Origin: Haloprofundus salilacus
GTDB taxonomy: Archaea > Halobacteriota > Halobacteria > Halobacteriales > Haloferacaceae
Direction: 5' to 3'
DNA: 64,000 bases
NCBI RefSeq assembly: GCF_020150815.1
Contig: NZ_CP083723.1
Span: forward strand, 558,001-622,000
The first letter of the stretch is position 1, and each line of letters begins with the position of its first letter. The notes beneath the pieces are model-generated. The model worked only from the letters and a program-made list of their open reading frames with translations. It did no database searches and was not told where the DNA came from. This document shows positions 24,331 to 34,322 of this stretch, piece after piece. Made by a program: the position numbers and the translations under genes.

Positions 24331-25227
24331 CTACTCCGCCAGAAACTCCTTTAGCAGCTCGCTGACTCGAACGGATTCTTCGTGTTGGACCCAGTGGGTC
24401 GCGTCCTCGAGCATCACCAACCGGCCGTTTTCGCACATATCGACGCTGTCGCGGGCCATCGACTTCTTGAGGGCCTGGTCTTTCGCCCCCCAGATGACGA
24501 GCGTCGGCGGTTTGACGTGGCCGTTCTCTGGTTCGGGCCGCGAGCGCGCGGCGGCGCGATACCAGTTCAGCATGCCGGTGAACGCGCCGGGGCGCCCCCA
24601 CGCCTGCCGGTAGCGCTCGAAATCCGAGGAAGAGAACGTCCCCGGTTCGCTCGTCTCGCGCATCGTCCGGACGGCCAGTCGCCAGTCGCCCGCCTTCGCG
24701 AGTCGCTCGGGAACGAACGGCAGTTGGAAGAAGCCCACGTAGCCACTCCGGAGCTTCTGTCTGAAGCTCCGTTTGAGCGTCCGTCGGAACACTGTCGGGT
24801 GCGGGACGTTGAGAACTCCGAGGTGGTCGACTCTGTCGGGGTAGTGAAGCGCTACCCACCACGCGACGGCCGCCCCCCAGTCGTGGCCGACGACGGCGGC
24901 GGTGTCGCGGTCGAGCGCGTCGAGGATGCCGACCACGTCGGCAGCGAGTTCGTCGATGTGATACGCCGAGACGTCGTCGGGTTTATCGCTGAGGTTGTAG
25001 CCGCGCTGGTCGGGGACGACGACACGGTACCCGGCGTTCGCGAGCGGTCGAATCTGGTCGCACCAGCCGTACCAGAACTCCGGGAAGCCGTGGAGTAAGA
25101 CGACGAGCCGGCCGTCTTCCGGACCGGCTTGAATCGTGTGCAACCGGACGCCGTTGGTCTCGACGTAGACGGACTCGCCGGGAACGTCGGTCACCGGTGC
25201 GCGCTCCGCGTCTGTATCACTCGCCAT
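24331..25227 (-). CDS. alpha/beta hydrolase (epoxide hydrolase-like)
   Basis: The 298-residue enzyme has the epoxide hydrolase/haloalkane dehalogenase layout. The oxyanion block is LLHGFPEFWYGWC near residue 46, the nucleophile Asp is in VVGHDWGAAVAWW near 110 and the His in DATHWVQHEE near 277. Asp as nucleophile separates it from Ser esterases. A cap domain covers residues 145-225. The ATG lies three bases after the stop of the DUF4864 gene. It ends a run of four minus-strand genes that starts with a medium-chain dehydrogenase. Confidence 0.85.
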   Translation of the reverse strand: MASDTDAERAPVTDVPGESVYVETNGVRLHTIQAGPEDGRLVVLLHGFPEFWYGWCDQIRPLANAGYRVVVPDQRGYNLSDKPDDVSAYHIDELAADVVGILDALDRDTAAVVGHDWGAAVAWWVALHYPDRVDHLGVLNVPHPTVFRRTLKRSFRQKLRSGYVGFFQLPFVPERLAKAGDWRLAVRTMRETSEPGTFSSSDFERYRQAWGRPGAFTGMLNWYRAAARSRPEPENGHVKPPTLVIWGAKDQALKKSMARDSVDMCENGRLVMLEDATHWVQHEESVRVSELLKEFLAE

Positions 25228-25229
25228 CC

Positions 25230-25634
25230 TCACTCCATGGGGGCGATGTCGTCGGTCAGCCAGCAGCCGTCGTGCTCGCCGCCGCGCTGCCGCGATAGCT
25301 GAAACTCATAGCGAACCTCCTCCCCGTCGGGCGCGACGACGACGACTTCCTGTCTGGCGGTGTCGCCGTCAACCTCGACCGGCGTCGTCGCCGCCCGCTC
25401 GTGATCCACCAGCGGTCGGTAGATGTCGCTTCGCGCCGTGCGGGTGAACCGTTCGAGCGACCCCGACGTGCGCCGGCGCTTCGCGGAGGCGAACACGTAC
25501 GTCGTCTCGATTCCGCTGTCGAGGTACGGTTCGTCGTTGTGTCGGAGGCTCTCCAACTGGAGTTCGACGACTTCTTCCGGGGACTGTCGCGGCGTCGGTT
25601 GCGGCAATCCGTGGCGTCGATACTGCTCGTTCAT
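25230..25634 (-). CDS. DUF4864-like protein
   Basis: The 134-residue protein matches the DUF4864 pattern SPEEVVELQLESLRHNDEP near residue 19, TTYVFASAKRRRTSGSLERF near 45, then YRPLVDHERA near 75. This fold is cone-shaped like NTF2. No reaction is known. The first ATG that starts the conserved region is at 25634; the longer frame to 25685 overlaps the upstream stop. It sits between a two-helix membrane protein and an alpha/beta hydrolase and is probably co-transcribed with both. Confidence 0.68.
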   Translation of the reverse strand: MNEQYRRHGLPQPTPRQSPEEVVELQLESLRHNDEPYLDSGIETTYVFASAKRRRTSGSLERFTRTARSDIYRPLVDHERAATTPVEVDGDTARQEVVVVAPDGEEVRYEFQLSRQRGGEHDGCWLTDDIAPME

Positions 25635-25681
25635 GGTTTTCGTACGCCGCACGGCTCCAAATAGCTGATTGCCGACTCTCG

Positions 25682-25996
25682 TCACTCGTTACCGCGAGTG
25701 GCGGCCGTCATCGACCACACGGCCGTCAGGCCGAGGATGAGCGCTGGAGCCAGCGGTAATGCGAGCATGGCGGCGAAAAACGACAGCCCGAGTTCGCCCG
25801 GCGCGCTGGGAACGAGGTAGATGACGCCCGGGACGACGAGAAACGACAGCACGACGGCGGCGACGAGCGCCCACCCCCGGACGCCGAACCCCGACGGTTC
25901 CGGTTCCGCGTTCGGTTCACCGTCGGGTCGGTGGACATACCCGCCGTCCGTCTCCGTCTCCCGCCCCGTCGTAGACTCCTCGCTACTCGTACTCAC
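25682..25996 (-). CDS. two-helix membrane protein, unknown function
   Basis: The 104-residue protein has an acidic, disordered first 36 residues, then two hydrophobic segments (GWALVAAVVLSFLVVPGVIY and SFFAAMLALPLAPALILGLT). The GTG start overlaps the last 14 bases of the upstream dehydrogenase gene, which suggests translational coupling. No homologue is recognised. Confidence 0.6.
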   Translation of the reverse strand: MSTSSEESTTGRETETDGGYVHRPDGEPNAEPEPSGFGVRGWALVAAVVLSFLVVPGVIYLVPSAPGELGLSFFAAMLALPLAPALILGLTAVWSMTAATRGNE

Positions 25997-27026
25997 TGTC
26001 GGGTATTACGACCACCTTGCCAAAGCCCTCACGGTTCTCTATCATCTCGTGGGCGCGCTCGGCCTCGCTCATCGGCAGAGTCTCTCGGATGCGCGGCTCG
26101 AAGGTACCGTCCCAGACGAGTTCGAGCACGTCGTCGACCTGTCCGGGCGTCGCCATCGTTGACCCGATGACCGACAGTTGGTTCCAGAAGATGCGGTTCA
26201 GTCCCGCGCCGGGGTTGCCGCCGGTGGTCGCCCCGCAGGTGACGACGCGGCCGCCTTTCGCGAGACTCTTCAGCGAGTCGGGGTACGTCGCCTCGCCGAC
26301 GTGGTCGACGACCATGTCGACGCCGCGCTTGCCGGTCAGGTCACGAATCTCGGCCGCGAAGTCGTCCTCCTCGTAGTTGATGACGTGCTCGGCGCCGCAC
26401 TCCTCGGCGTACTTCAGTTTCTCCTCGCTGGAGGCGGTGGCGTACACCTCCGCGCCCGCGTAGTCGGCTATCTGAACCGCTGCGTGGCCGACGCCGCCCG
26501 AGGCCCCGAGGACGAGTACCTTCTCGCCGGCCTCCAGTCCGCCGCGGTCGAGGAGCATGCGCCACGCAGTCTGGAAGACGAGCGACGCCGACCCGGCGAC
26601 CTCCCAGTCGACGTGGTCCGGCACGGGAACGAGGTTCTGTTCGGGGACGGCGGCTTTCTCGGCGTGGACGCCGCGCACGTGTTCGCCGATGATGTGGAAG
26701 CGGACGCAGCGCGCGACGTCGCCCTCGCGGCAGAACTCGCACTGGCCGCACCAGACGCCCGCGCTGACGGCGACGTGGTCACCCTCCTCGAACCGAGTGA
26801 CGTCCTCGCCGACGGCTTCGACGACGCCCGCGGCGTCGCTGCCGGGGATGTGCGGCATCTCCAGGTCGATACCGGGCATCCCTCTGCGCGTCCAGATGTC
26901 GAGGTGGTTTAACGCGCCCGCCTTTACGTCGACGAGTACCTCGTCGGCGTCGGGTTCGGGGTCGGAAAAGTCGCCGTACTCGATTACGTCGCGGTCGCCG
27001 TGCTCCGTGAACTGGACGGCCTTCAT
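25983..27026 (-). CDS. medium-chain alcohol dehydrogenase/quinone reductase-like
   Basis: The 347-residue protein is a medium-chain dehydrogenase. A structural zinc lobe with four Cys is present (CGQCEFCREGDVARC near residue 95), and a dinucleotide loop GASGGVGHAAVQIA near 170. The catalytic zinc ligands of true alcohol dehydrogenases are not visible: the usual Cys and His-Glu positions read NHLDIW and GSDAAG. It may therefore reduce quinones or enones with NADPH without zinc. The first ATG with the classical start MKAVQF is at 27026. It heads a four-gene operon. Confidence 0.85.
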   Translation of the reverse strand: MKAVQFTEHGDRDVIEYGDFSDPEPDADEVLVDVKAGALNHLDIWTRRGMPGIDLEMPHIPGSDAAGVVEAVGEDVTRFEEGDHVAVSAGVWCGQCEFCREGDVARCVRFHIIGEHVRGVHAEKAAVPEQNLVPVPDHVDWEVAGSASLVFQTAWRMLLDRGGLEAGEKVLVLGASGGVGHAAVQIADYAGAEVYATASSEEKLKYAEECGAEHVINYEEDDFAAEIRDLTGKRGVDMVVDHVGEATYPDSLKSLAKGGRVVTCGATTGGNPGAGLNRIFWNQLSVIGSTMATPGQVDDVLELVWDGTFEPRIRETLPMSEAERAHEMIENREGFGKVVVIPDSEYE

Positions 27027-27183
27027 ACTGCGTCCCACCACCCGGCGCGCCAAAACTGTGTGTTTCCGTCCGACGATTTGCCGGTTGTTCATCGTCTATT
27101 AAACATACGTGGCGTCGGGCGCAGCGACGCGCTCGCTCCGATCGTCGCCCGGAGTTTTGGTGCCGCCGTGCGAACCACCCCGC

Positions 27184-27936
27184 ATGAGCGAAAACGAAGG
27201 CGGCCTCGGCGAGCAGCACCACGGCACCGAACCCGACGACGACCACGGCCACGGCGACGGTCACAGGTCGGATACCGACGACCGGCTCGGCTACAGGTCA
27301 GACACCGGTGACCACCACAGCCACGACTCGGACGGCGACGACGACCCCCACCATGACGACGACCCCCACCATGACGACGACCCTCATCACCACCACGACG
27401 TAGAGACGCTCGGATTCGCCGTCGTCACCGTCTCCTCATCGCGCTCGCTCGACGACGACCCGGCGGGCGACGCCATCGCCGCCGCGTTCGAGGCGGAGGG
27501 TCACGAACTCGCCACGCGCGAACTCGTCGCCGACGAGTACGACGGCGTTCAGGGCACGGTCAACCGACTCGTCAGCCGCGACGACACCGACGTAGTCGTC
27601 ACCACCGGCGGGACCGGCGTCACACCCGACGACGTGACCGTCGGAGCCGTCGAACCGATTCTGGAGAAGGAACTTCCGGGGTTCGGCGAACTGTTTCGGC
27701 GGTTGTCGTACGAGGAAATCGGTACCCGCGTCGTCGGCACCCGCACCACCGCGGGTGTCACCGACGGCGTTCCGGTGTTCTGCCTGCCCGGGAGCGAGAA
27801 CGCTGCCCGCCTCGGCGCAGAGGAGATCATCGTGCCCGAGGCGGGCCACCTCGCTGGGTTAGCGACCCGCGACGAGGGCGACGAAAGCGGTTCGAACGGC
27901 GAGAACGGTGAGGGGAACGGAGACGACGAGCAGTAA
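27184..27936 (+). CDS. moaB: MoaB/MogA-type molybdopterin protein with His/Asp-rich N-terminus
   Basis: The 250-residue protein has a C-terminal MoaB domain. [13 protein letters not shown] lies near residue 81, [15 protein letters not shown] near 137 and [15 protein letters not shown] near 172. It should adenylylate or otherwise process molybdopterin. The N-terminal 75 residues are disordered, with many His and Asp (three near-identical units of DDDPHH). The C-terminal tail is Gly/Glu-rich. The His run could bind Mo, Cu or Zn, but that is inference. The start ATG at 27184 follows a short leader. Confidence 0.85.
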   Translation: MSENEGGLGEQHHGTEPDDDHGHGDGHRSDTDDRLGYRSDTGDHHSHDSDGDDDPHHDDDPHHDDDPHHHHDVETLGFAVVTVSSSRSLDDDPAGDAIAAAFEAEGHELATRELVADEYDGVQGTVNRLVSRDDTDVVVTTGGTGVTPDDVTVGAVEPILEKELPGFGELFRRLSYEEIGTRVVGTRTTAGVTDGVPVFCLPGSENAARLGAEEIIVPEAGHLAGLATRDEGDESGSNGENGEGNGDDEQ

Positions 27937-27945
27937 TCGGCGCCG

Positions 27946-30048
27946 TTACGCGTCGCCTTTCTTGACGCCGTCGCCGTCGTCGCGGCCGGGGTCGTGGCTC
28001 TCGAACCACTCGGTGAGTTCGCGCAGGCGGTGGGTCGCCCGCTCGGGCGCGCCGACGTTGTGGTGCTCGTCGGGGTAGACGACGAGTTTCGCGTCGACGC
28101 CGCGCCGACGGACGCTCACGTACAGCTGTTCGGCCTGCGACGGCGGACAGCGCCAGTCCTCGCCGCCGGCGGTGACGAGAAGCGGCGTGTCGATTTCGTC
28201 CACGTCGTGGATACTGGAGATGGCGCGGTACGCCTCGGATTTCTCCCACGGCAGGCCGATGTCGTGGACGTACCACTGGTGTAAGTCGGCGGTACCGAAC
28301 AGCGAGTAGAAGTCGTAGATGCCGTGTTCGGGCGCGGCCGCGGCGAACATATCCGTCCGAGTAACGACGTAGGCGGTGTTGATGCCGCCTTGCGAGAAGC
28401 CGGAGACGAACAGGCGGTCGGCGTCGGCCCACCCGCGTTCGACGAGTTCCTCGACGCCCGAGACGATGTCGTCGGCCTCGCGCGGTCCCCACTCGCCGCG
28501 GATGGATTCGCTGAATGCGCGGCCGTACGACGTGGAGCCGCGGTAGTTGACGTTGAAGACGACGTAGCCCCGGCCGGTCCAGTAGCTGTAATCGAAGCTG
28601 AATCCGGGGGCGTCGTAGGCGGTGGGACCGCCGTGGATGTGAGCGATGAGCGGTCGAGACTCCTCACTCTCCCCTTCCGGGTCGAACCCGTCGGGGAGGT
28701 ACGCGAGTCCCTCCACTTCGATTCCGTCGCCGTTTTCGTAGTGAACTCGCTCGCAGGTTGGCAGCGCGGCGTCGGCCAGCAGGTCGTCGTTCAACCGCGT
28801 CAGCCGTAGCGGGTCGCTCCCGTCGAGGTCGGCGGTGTCGAGCGCGTACAGGTCCGCGCCCTCGCTCGGGTGGCTCAGACAGACGACGGCGCGGTCGCCG
28901 CCGACGGAGAACCGGGTGACGGTCCGGTCGATCCCCTGCTTCTCGAACGCGCGCTCTGGGTCGTCTCGCTCGGCGTCAAGGCGGACGAGTCGGGTCAGCG
29001 CCTCGTCGCCGACGGGTGCGAGGAGCTCGTCGTCGCTCACCCACTCGGGTGCACCGCTCCGCGCCCGGGTGCGGTCCAGCGAGGCTGAAATCGACCGCGG
29101 CTCCGAATCTTCGGCGTCGCGGACGACGTACACTTCGGTCGGGTGGTAGGTGTTCGTCGGGTTCGCGCCGTCGAACGCGAGTCGCTCGCCCGCCGCGTTC
29201 CACCGCGGGTTCGAGACGCCGACGCCGCCGTCGGTGAGCCGTCGGAGGTTCCCGCCGTCGGGCGCGACGGTGTAGAGGTCCTGCTCGAACGTGTGGTCGG
29301 GCTTCTCGCCGCGGTACGACCGGAAGGCGATGCGGTCGTCCGCGCCCCACGCCGGGTGGAGGCCTCCAGTGCTCATCGCCCCGCGGGCGTAGGCGTCGTC
29401 GAGTCGTCGTGACTCCCTAGTCGCCACGTCCACGACGAACAGGTAGCTCCGAACGTCGTCCAAAAAGCCCATTCCGTCGCGCTTGTGCTGGAGGCGGGTG
29501 ATTTCGACCGGGCCGCCGTCGCGGCGGTCGTCGAGGTACTCGCGCTGCTCCTCGGTCGGGTCGCGCGCGGCGACGACCACTCTGTCCCCTTCGGGCGACC
29601 AGTCGAACTCGCGGACGCCCTCGTCGAACTCGGTGACTTGACGGGCGTCGCCGCCGAGCGCGAGGTCGAACAGCCAGACCTGTGGTTTCGGCTCCTCATC
29701 ACCGTCGCTGCCGCGGCTCTCTTCGCCGTCCTCGTCTACCTCGCTTTCGTCTCCCGATTCGTCGCTTCGACCGACTTCGAGCGCCACGTCGCGGTCGCGA
29801 CTCGCGAGAAACGCGAGTCGTTCTCCCGTCGGTCCCCACGCGGGCAACCCGGCGTCGGAGGCGCGGGTGAGACGGTGCGGCTTCCGACTCCCGTCTGTAG
29901 GCGCGACGAACAGCGATCTGCGCGTCTCGTTGGCGTCGGGGTCGCTCTCGGCGACGACGAACGCGACACGGTCGCCGATGGGCGAGACGGCCACGTCCCG
30001 GATTCGTCGGAGGTCGTAGAAATCTTCGAGCTCGAGCGGGTCTGCCAT
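27946..30048 (-). CDS. S9-family prolyl oligopeptidase-like peptidase
   Basis: The 700-residue enzyme has an N-terminal beta-propeller, with repeated WD-like strands such as [14 protein letters not shown] and [13 protein letters not shown]. The C-terminal alpha/beta-hydrolase domain has the nucleophile in [13 protein letters not shown] near 560, the acid in [11 protein letters not shown] near 635, and His in YPDEHHNV near 665. It cleaves peptides, probably with acyl-aminoacyl or prolyl specificity. An acidic insert rich in Glu and Asp ([15 protein letters not shown]) lies in the propeller. It is convergent with the MoaB-like gene. Confidence 0.9.
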   Translation of the reverse strand: MADPLELEDFYDLRRIRDVAVSPIGDRVAFVVAESDPDANETRRSLFVAPTDGSRKPHRLTRASDAGLPAWGPTGERLAFLASRDRDVALEVGRSDESGDESEVDEDGEESRGSDGDEEPKPQVWLFDLALGGDARQVTEFDEGVREFDWSPEGDRVVVAARDPTEEQREYLDDRRDGGPVEITRLQHKRDGMGFLDDVRSYLFVVDVATRESRRLDDAYARGAMSTGGLHPAWGADDRIAFRSYRGEKPDHTFEQDLYTVAPDGGNLRRLTDGGVGVSNPRWNAAGERLAFDGANPTNTYHPTEVYVVRDAEDSEPRSISASLDRTRARSGAPEWVSDDELLAPVGDEALTRLVRLDAERDDPERAFEKQGIDRTVTRFSVGGDRAVVCLSHPSEGADLYALDTADLDGSDPLRLTRLNDDLLADAALPTCERVHYENGDGIEVEGLAYLPDGFDPEGESEESRPLIAHIHGGPTAYDAPGFSFDYSYWTGRGYVVFNVNYRGSTSYGRAFSESIRGEWGPREADDIVSGVEELVERGWADADRLFVSGFSQGGINTAYVVTRTDMFAAAAPEHGIYDFYSLFGTADLHQWYVHDIGLPWEKSEAYRAISSIHDVDEIDTPLLVTAGGEDWRCPPSQAEQLYVSVRRRGVDAKLVVYPDEHHNVGAPERATHRLRELTEWFESHDPGRDDGDGVKKGDA

Positions 30049-30183
30049 GCGGTCATCTCCCAACCACGACACATGTCGGTTCTGGTCGCGGAACGGGTCG
30101 CCGGGGCAGTCGGTCGCGGCGGGAGCTGAGTCACCGGACGACCCGACTCGAATCCGACAGCAAGCATTGTTTCGTGGCGGCGA

Positions 30184-30189
30184 TTTAAG
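30184..30189 (+). promoter_or_regulatory. TATA-like box for ilvD
   Basis: TTTAAG is centred 26 bases before the ATG at 30213, as expected of a leaderless message. Confidence 0.5.
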
Positions 30190-30212
30190 CCCACTCGCGG
30201 TAAGTGCGGTAC

Positions 30213-31979
30213 ATGAGCCAGCAGCAACCGCACCCGGACGAGGGTCAGGAAGGGGCCGATGCCGACCGCTTCGCGGGCGAGAAAGACCCTGACCTGCCGA
30301 GTTCGGCGGTCACGTCGGGCGCCGAGCGCGCCCCGCACCGAGCGATGTTCCGCGCGATGGGTTTCGACGACGACGACCTCTCGGCGCCGATGGTCGGCGT
30401 CGCCAACCCCGCCGCCGACATCACGCCGTGTAACGTCCACTTAGACGACGTGGCCGACGCCGCCATCGCCGGCGTCGAAAGTGCAGATGGAATGCCCATC
30501 GAGTTCGGCACCATCACCATCTCCGACGCCATTTCGATGGGGACCGAGGGGATGAAAGCCTCGCTCATCTCCCGCGAGGTCATCGCCGACTCGGTCGAAC
30601 TCGTCGCCTTCGGCGAGCGGATGGACGCGCTCGTCACCGTCGCCGGATGCGACAAGAACCTCCCGGGGATGATGATGGCAGCCATCCGCACCGACCTCCC
30701 CACTGTGTTCCTCTACGGCGGCTCCATCCTCCCGGGCGAGCACGAGGGCCGCGACGTGACGGTGCAGAACGTCTTCGAGGGCGTCGGCACCTACGCGCAG
30801 GGCGAGATGAGCGCCGACGAGTTGGACGACCTCGAACGCCACGCCTGCCCCGGCGCGGGGTCGTGCGGCGGGATGTTCACCGCGAACACCATGGCCTCCA
30901 TCTCCGAGGCGCTCGGGCTCGCGCCGCTCGGCAGCGCCAGCGCCCCCGCCGAGTCCGACGAGCGATACGAGATCGCCGAACGGGCCGGCGAACTCGCGCT
31001 CGAAGCGGTCGAGGACGAGCGCCGCCCCTCCGACATCCTCTCGCGGGAGTCGTTCGAGAACGCCATCGCGCTGCAGGTGGCGATGGGCGGGTCGACCAAC
31101 GCCGTCCTGCACCTCCTCGCACTCGCCGCCGAGGCGGGTATCGACCTCGACATCGACGACTTCGACGACATCTCCCGGCGCACGCCCAAGATAGCGAACC
31201 TGCAACCCGGCGGCACGCGCGTGATGAAGGACCTCCACGACGTCGGTGGCGTACCGGTCGTCCTCCGGCGGCTGCTCGACGCCGACCTGCTCCACGGTGA
31301 CGCGATGACCGTCACCGGCCGGACGATGGCCGAGGAACTCGACCACCTCGACATCGACGACGACGGAATCGACGCGGACTTCCTCCGCCCAGTGTCGGAC
31401 CCGTTCTACGACGAGGGGGCGATCAAAATTCTGAAGGGCAACCTCGCGCCCGACGGCGCGGTCATCAAGGCGACGGGCGACGACGCGTTCCACCACACCG
31501 GTCCCGCGAGGGTGTTCGAAAACGAGGAGGACGCGATGCGCTACGTCCAGTCGGGCGAAATCGAGTCCGGCGACGTCATCGCCATCCGCAACGAGGGACC
31601 GCAGGGCGGCCCCGGCATGCGAGAGATGCTCGGCGTCACCGCCGCCGTCGTGGGGCAGGGCCACGAGGACGACGTGGCGCTGCTGACTGACGGTCGGTTC
31701 TCCGGAGCGACGCGCGGACCGATGGTCGGCCACGTCGCGCCCGAGGCGGCCGTCGGCGGTGCAATCGCGCTACTCGAAGACGGCGACGAGGTGACCGTCG
31801 ACATCCCGAACCGGACGCTCGCCGTCGACCTGACGGACGGGGAACTCGACGAGCGCCGCACCGACTGGGAGCCAAACCCGCCGAACTACACCTCCGGCGT
31901 GCTGGCGAAGTACGGCCAGTCGTTCGACTCGGCGGCGAACGGAGCCGTCACCAATCCGGCGGTGAAGCGAGACGACTGA
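30213..31979 (+). CDS. ilvD: dihydroxy-acid dehydratase
   Basis: The 588-residue enzyme dehydrates dihydroxy-acids in valine, leucine and isoleucine synthesis. Fe-S ligands are visible in ITPCNVHL near residue 72, [11 protein letters not shown] near 145 and [16 protein letters not shown] near 215. The metal and substrate regions follow, with [12 protein letters not shown] near 290 and [14 protein letters not shown] near 490. Length is normal. The N-terminal 35 residues are an acidic tail. The start matches the TATA-like box. It appears monocistronic, with oligo-T just after the stop. Confidence 0.97.
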   Translation: MSQQQPHPDEGQEGADADRFAGEKDPDLPSSAVTSGAERAPHRAMFRAMGFDDDDLSAPMVGVANPAADITPCNVHLDDVADAAIAGVESADGMPIEFGTITISDAISMGTEGMKASLISREVIADSVELVAFGERMDALVTVAGCDKNLPGMMMAAIRTDLPTVFLYGGSILPGEHEGRDVTVQNVFEGVGTYAQGEMSADELDDLERHACPGAGSCGGMFTANTMASISEALGLAPLGSASAPAESDERYEIAERAGELALEAVEDERRPSDILSRESFENAIALQVAMGGSTNAVLHLLALAAEAGIDLDIDDFDDISRRTPKIANLQPGGTRVMKDLHDVGGVPVVLRRLLDADLLHGDAMTVTGRTMAEELDHLDIDDDGIDADFLRPVSDPFYDEGAIKILKGNLAPDGAVIKATGDDAFHHTGPARVFENEEDAMRYVQSGEIESGDVIAIRNEGPQGGPGMREMLGVTAAVVGQGHEDDVALLTDGRFSGATRGPMVGHVAPEAAVGGAIALLEDGDEVTVDIPNRTLAVDLTDGELDERRTDWEPNPPNYTSGVLAKYGQSFDSAANGAVTNPAVKRDD

Positions 31980-31980
31980 G

Positions 31981-31998
31981 TTTTTGGTCCAGATTTTT
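31981..31998 (+). terminator. oligo-T terminator after ilvD
   Basis: Two runs of five T separated by seven bases (TTTTT at 31981-31985 and 31994-31998) follow the ilvD stop codon directly. T-rich stretches end transcription in archaea. No hairpin is needed or visible. Confidence 0.55.
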
Positions 31999-32005
31999 GC
32001 GTCGG

Positions 32006-32164
32006 CTACGGCCGTCCCCACTCGTAGAACCAGTAGGCGAGACCGAACAGCATCAACCCGATTCCGAGCGTCGACGTTGCCGGTTCGGGGATGAGAAAGA
32101 GCACGAATCCGGCGACGATGAGGAGCCCCGGTCCGATGTCGTCGGTGTAGTTCGCGAGGTTCAT
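32006..32164 (-). CDS. small two-helix membrane protein
   Basis: The 52-residue protein has a hydrophobic segment GPGLLIVAGFVLFLIP, then a second STLGIGLMLFGLAYWFY. It ends in a charged tail. The start ATG at 32164 is preferred over the upstream in-frame Met because it begins a natural acidic N-terminus (MNLANYTDD). No family is recognised. Confidence 0.5.
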   Translation of the reverse strand: MNLANYTDDIGPGLLIVAGFVLFLIPEPATSTLGIGLMLFGLAYWFYEWGRP

Positions 32165-32223
32165 GCCTCCGAATACGCGAGGAAGCCACGTAAACGTACG
32201 GCCTCGGAAAGGCCGCTGTCGGC

Positions 32224-34182
32224 TCACGGACTCTCGACGAACAGGTCGACGGGTCTGTCGCCGCTCACCGAGAGCGTCGCGCCGACGAACGCCCCGGCGT
32301 CGTTCGTGCGGTAGCGCACGGACTCGACACCGCCGCCTCTCCGACCGAACGAGAGTTTCGGTCGGCGGACGTACGGTTTTTGGAACTGGACGCGGAGCGT
32401 CCCACCGCTCGGCGTCAGTCCCCGGTGGCTGTCGAACGCGGGCGTGTGGTCTCTAACGTGGGCGCTGGCGCTTTGGATTCGCCACAGGCTGCCGTCGCTG
32501 CGTAACGCGCGCGCCGCGCGTACCGAACCAGCCTGCCCCTCGTCTCTGACAGCGCGGTTGTTCGTATAGAGGTTATGCGACGCGCCGCGCAGTTCGAGTA
32601 GCGCTACGTCGCCGGTCTGTCGAATCGTGTTTCCGGAGACCACCGTCTCGGAACTGCCGACCAACACGCCGGGGACTTCGGGGTCTGCGTCTTCGCGCTG
32701 GTGGAGGTAGTTGTCCGCGAGTTCGTGACCGCCGCCCGAACCGCCTTCGACGGTGATGCCGGGCAGCACCGCGCCGCGGACTCGGTTGTTTCGGACCGAC
32801 ACTGCCTTCGCCTCGTCGAGGAGGATACCGTCCTCGCCCGGGCTGGTGACGGTGTTCCCGTCGACGCGCCCGTTCTCCGCCCACTTGATGCGAATGCCCA
32901 CTTCGGCGGGTTCGGTGAGGATGTTGTTCGTCACCTCGAAGTCCGAGACCGGACTCTGGATGTTGACGCCGTGACGACTGTAGCCGACCAGTTTGTTTCC
33001 GGCGACGGTGATGTTGCGGCCGCCCTTCTCGGGGTCGATGGCAACGCCCGCGAACTTCGTCGTTTGGTTCGTTCTGAGCCCCTCCGTCGAGTGGACGCTC
33101 ACGTTCCCCCGAATCGTCACGTTGTGAACCGCGCCGGGGCCGCGGACGTGGCAGAACGACTTGTGGTAACCGAAGCCGATGTTGTCGGTGATGGTGACGT
33201 GCGCGCCGTCGTCGGATGCGCCCGGTGCGCCGGTGGCGATGCCGGTCAAACTCCCTTGGTGGCTGTTGCCGACGATGTTGCTGGTAATGATGACCGTGTT
33301 TGCGACTTCGTTCGTCCCGCCGGGCGACCAGAGGTCGCAGGCGATGGCGCGGTCGGTCCCCTCGGTGACGATGTTGCCCGAGACGAAGATGTTCTGCCCG
33401 CCGAGTTGGATGCCCCGGTCGCCGTACTCGCGGATGCGGTTGTCGACGACTCTGACGTTCTGGCTGCCGCGTTCGACACTGATGCCGCTGCCGCCGTCGC
33501 CGTGTTCGCGGTACGGGTGCGTCCGCGTCACCGAGTTCCCGCGGAGGACGACGTTCGACGCGTCGCGGACGATTATCCCGTGGAGTTTCTTCGCGGCGTC
33601 GTCCTGGTTCTCGGTGTTGCCGTGGTAGCCCACGTCGCGAACCGTCACGTCGTGGCAGCGGGAGTTGTGCCCGATGCGGATGCCGCCGACGTTCGCCTCG
33701 TCGGCGGGTTTGACGAGTGTCGGTACGCCCGCCCCGACGACGGTAACGCCGTCGGCGTCGACATCCAGCCAGCTCGTCGTCCGGTACGGCGCGTTCTTCG
33801 GGTCGATACGGATGGTCTCTCCGGCCGAGAGGTTCTTGAACGCGCGTTCGAGTTCGTCGTCGTTGCGGACGACGTGGTCGGCGACGCCGCGGATACGGCC
33901 GGTGTTCACCGACGGCGTCGTCAGCCCGTGCCGTCGCCACCCGTCCTGCGTCGAGACGAACGGGAGCAGGTTGTCGGTCTGCGTCGTCCCGAGGTAGACG
34001 TCCCACTTCGACGCCGACGCGGGAGGCTCTCCGTCGCCATCGGTCTCGCCCCCCGTGATGCGGAGTCGCTCGCCCGGCCGAAACTGGTTCCATCCGCCGT
34101 CGGGGGCCTTCTCGATGTGCGGCGTCGATGTCGCTCCGGCCGCGACTAACGCTAACAGTCCTCGTCGTGAGAGTTCTCCCAT
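32224..34182 (-). CDS. exported right-handed beta-helix protein (pectate-lyase fold)
   Basis: The 652-residue protein begins with a Tat-type signal (LSRRGLLALVAAG, residues 4-16), so it is folded before export. The body holds many repeats of the NosD/parallel beta-helix kind, such as VVLRGNSVTRT, NVRVVDNRIREYGDRGI, NIFVSGNIVTEGTD, FEVTNNILTEP and VSVRNNRVRGAV. A beta-sandwich lies at the end. It may bind or cut surface polysaccharide; catalytic residues cannot be assigned. It is a single gene. Base composition matches its neighbours. Confidence 0.82.
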   Translation of the reverse strand: MGELSRRGLLALVAAGATSTPHIEKAPDGGWNQFRPGERLRITGGETDGDGEPPASASKWDVYLGTTQTDNLLPFVSTQDGWRRHGLTTPSVNTGRIRGVADHVVRNDDELERAFKNLSAGETIRIDPKNAPYRTTSWLDVDADGVTVVGAGVPTLVKPADEANVGGIRIGHNSRCHDVTVRDVGYHGNTENQDDAAKKLHGIIVRDASNVVLRGNSVTRTHPYREHGDGGSGISVERGSQNVRVVDNRIREYGDRGIQLGGQNIFVSGNIVTEGTDRAIACDLWSPGGTNEVANTVIITSNIVGNSHQGSLTGIATGAPGASDDGAHVTITDNIGFGYHKSFCHVRGPGAVHNVTIRGNVSVHSTEGLRTNQTTKFAGVAIDPEKGGRNITVAGNKLVGYSRHGVNIQSPVSDFEVTNNILTEPAEVGIRIKWAENGRVDGNTVTSPGEDGILLDEAKAVSVRNNRVRGAVLPGITVEGGSGGGHELADNYLHQREDADPEVPGVLVGSSETVVSGNTIRQTGDVALLELRGASHNLYTNNRAVRDEGQAGSVRAARALRSDGSLWRIQSASAHVRDHTPAFDSHRGLTPSGGTLRVQFQKPYVRRPKLSFGRRGGGVESVRYRTNDAGAFVGATLSVSGDRPVDLFVESP

Positions 34183-34322
34183 CAGTAGTTCGCTGTGGTC
34201 GATGGTTCGTCGTCGATGCGCTGGACGTCGGAATGAGTCAATTGCTTCGAACTACGCCGCGGATACGCTAAACCGTATCTCAGGGAAACGAGACGGTATC
34301 CGTAGATACTCAGTCTCGCCGT

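Noticed and set aside
27337-27390. Three 18-base direct repeats considered as a CRISPR or regulatory array
   Set aside because: They are contiguous, have no spacers, and read in frame as Asp-Pro-His units of the MoaB-like protein.
30441-31733. A 430-codon minus-strand open frame
   Set aside because: It lies exactly opposite ilvD, whose motifs and length are beyond doubt, and has no recognisable domain.
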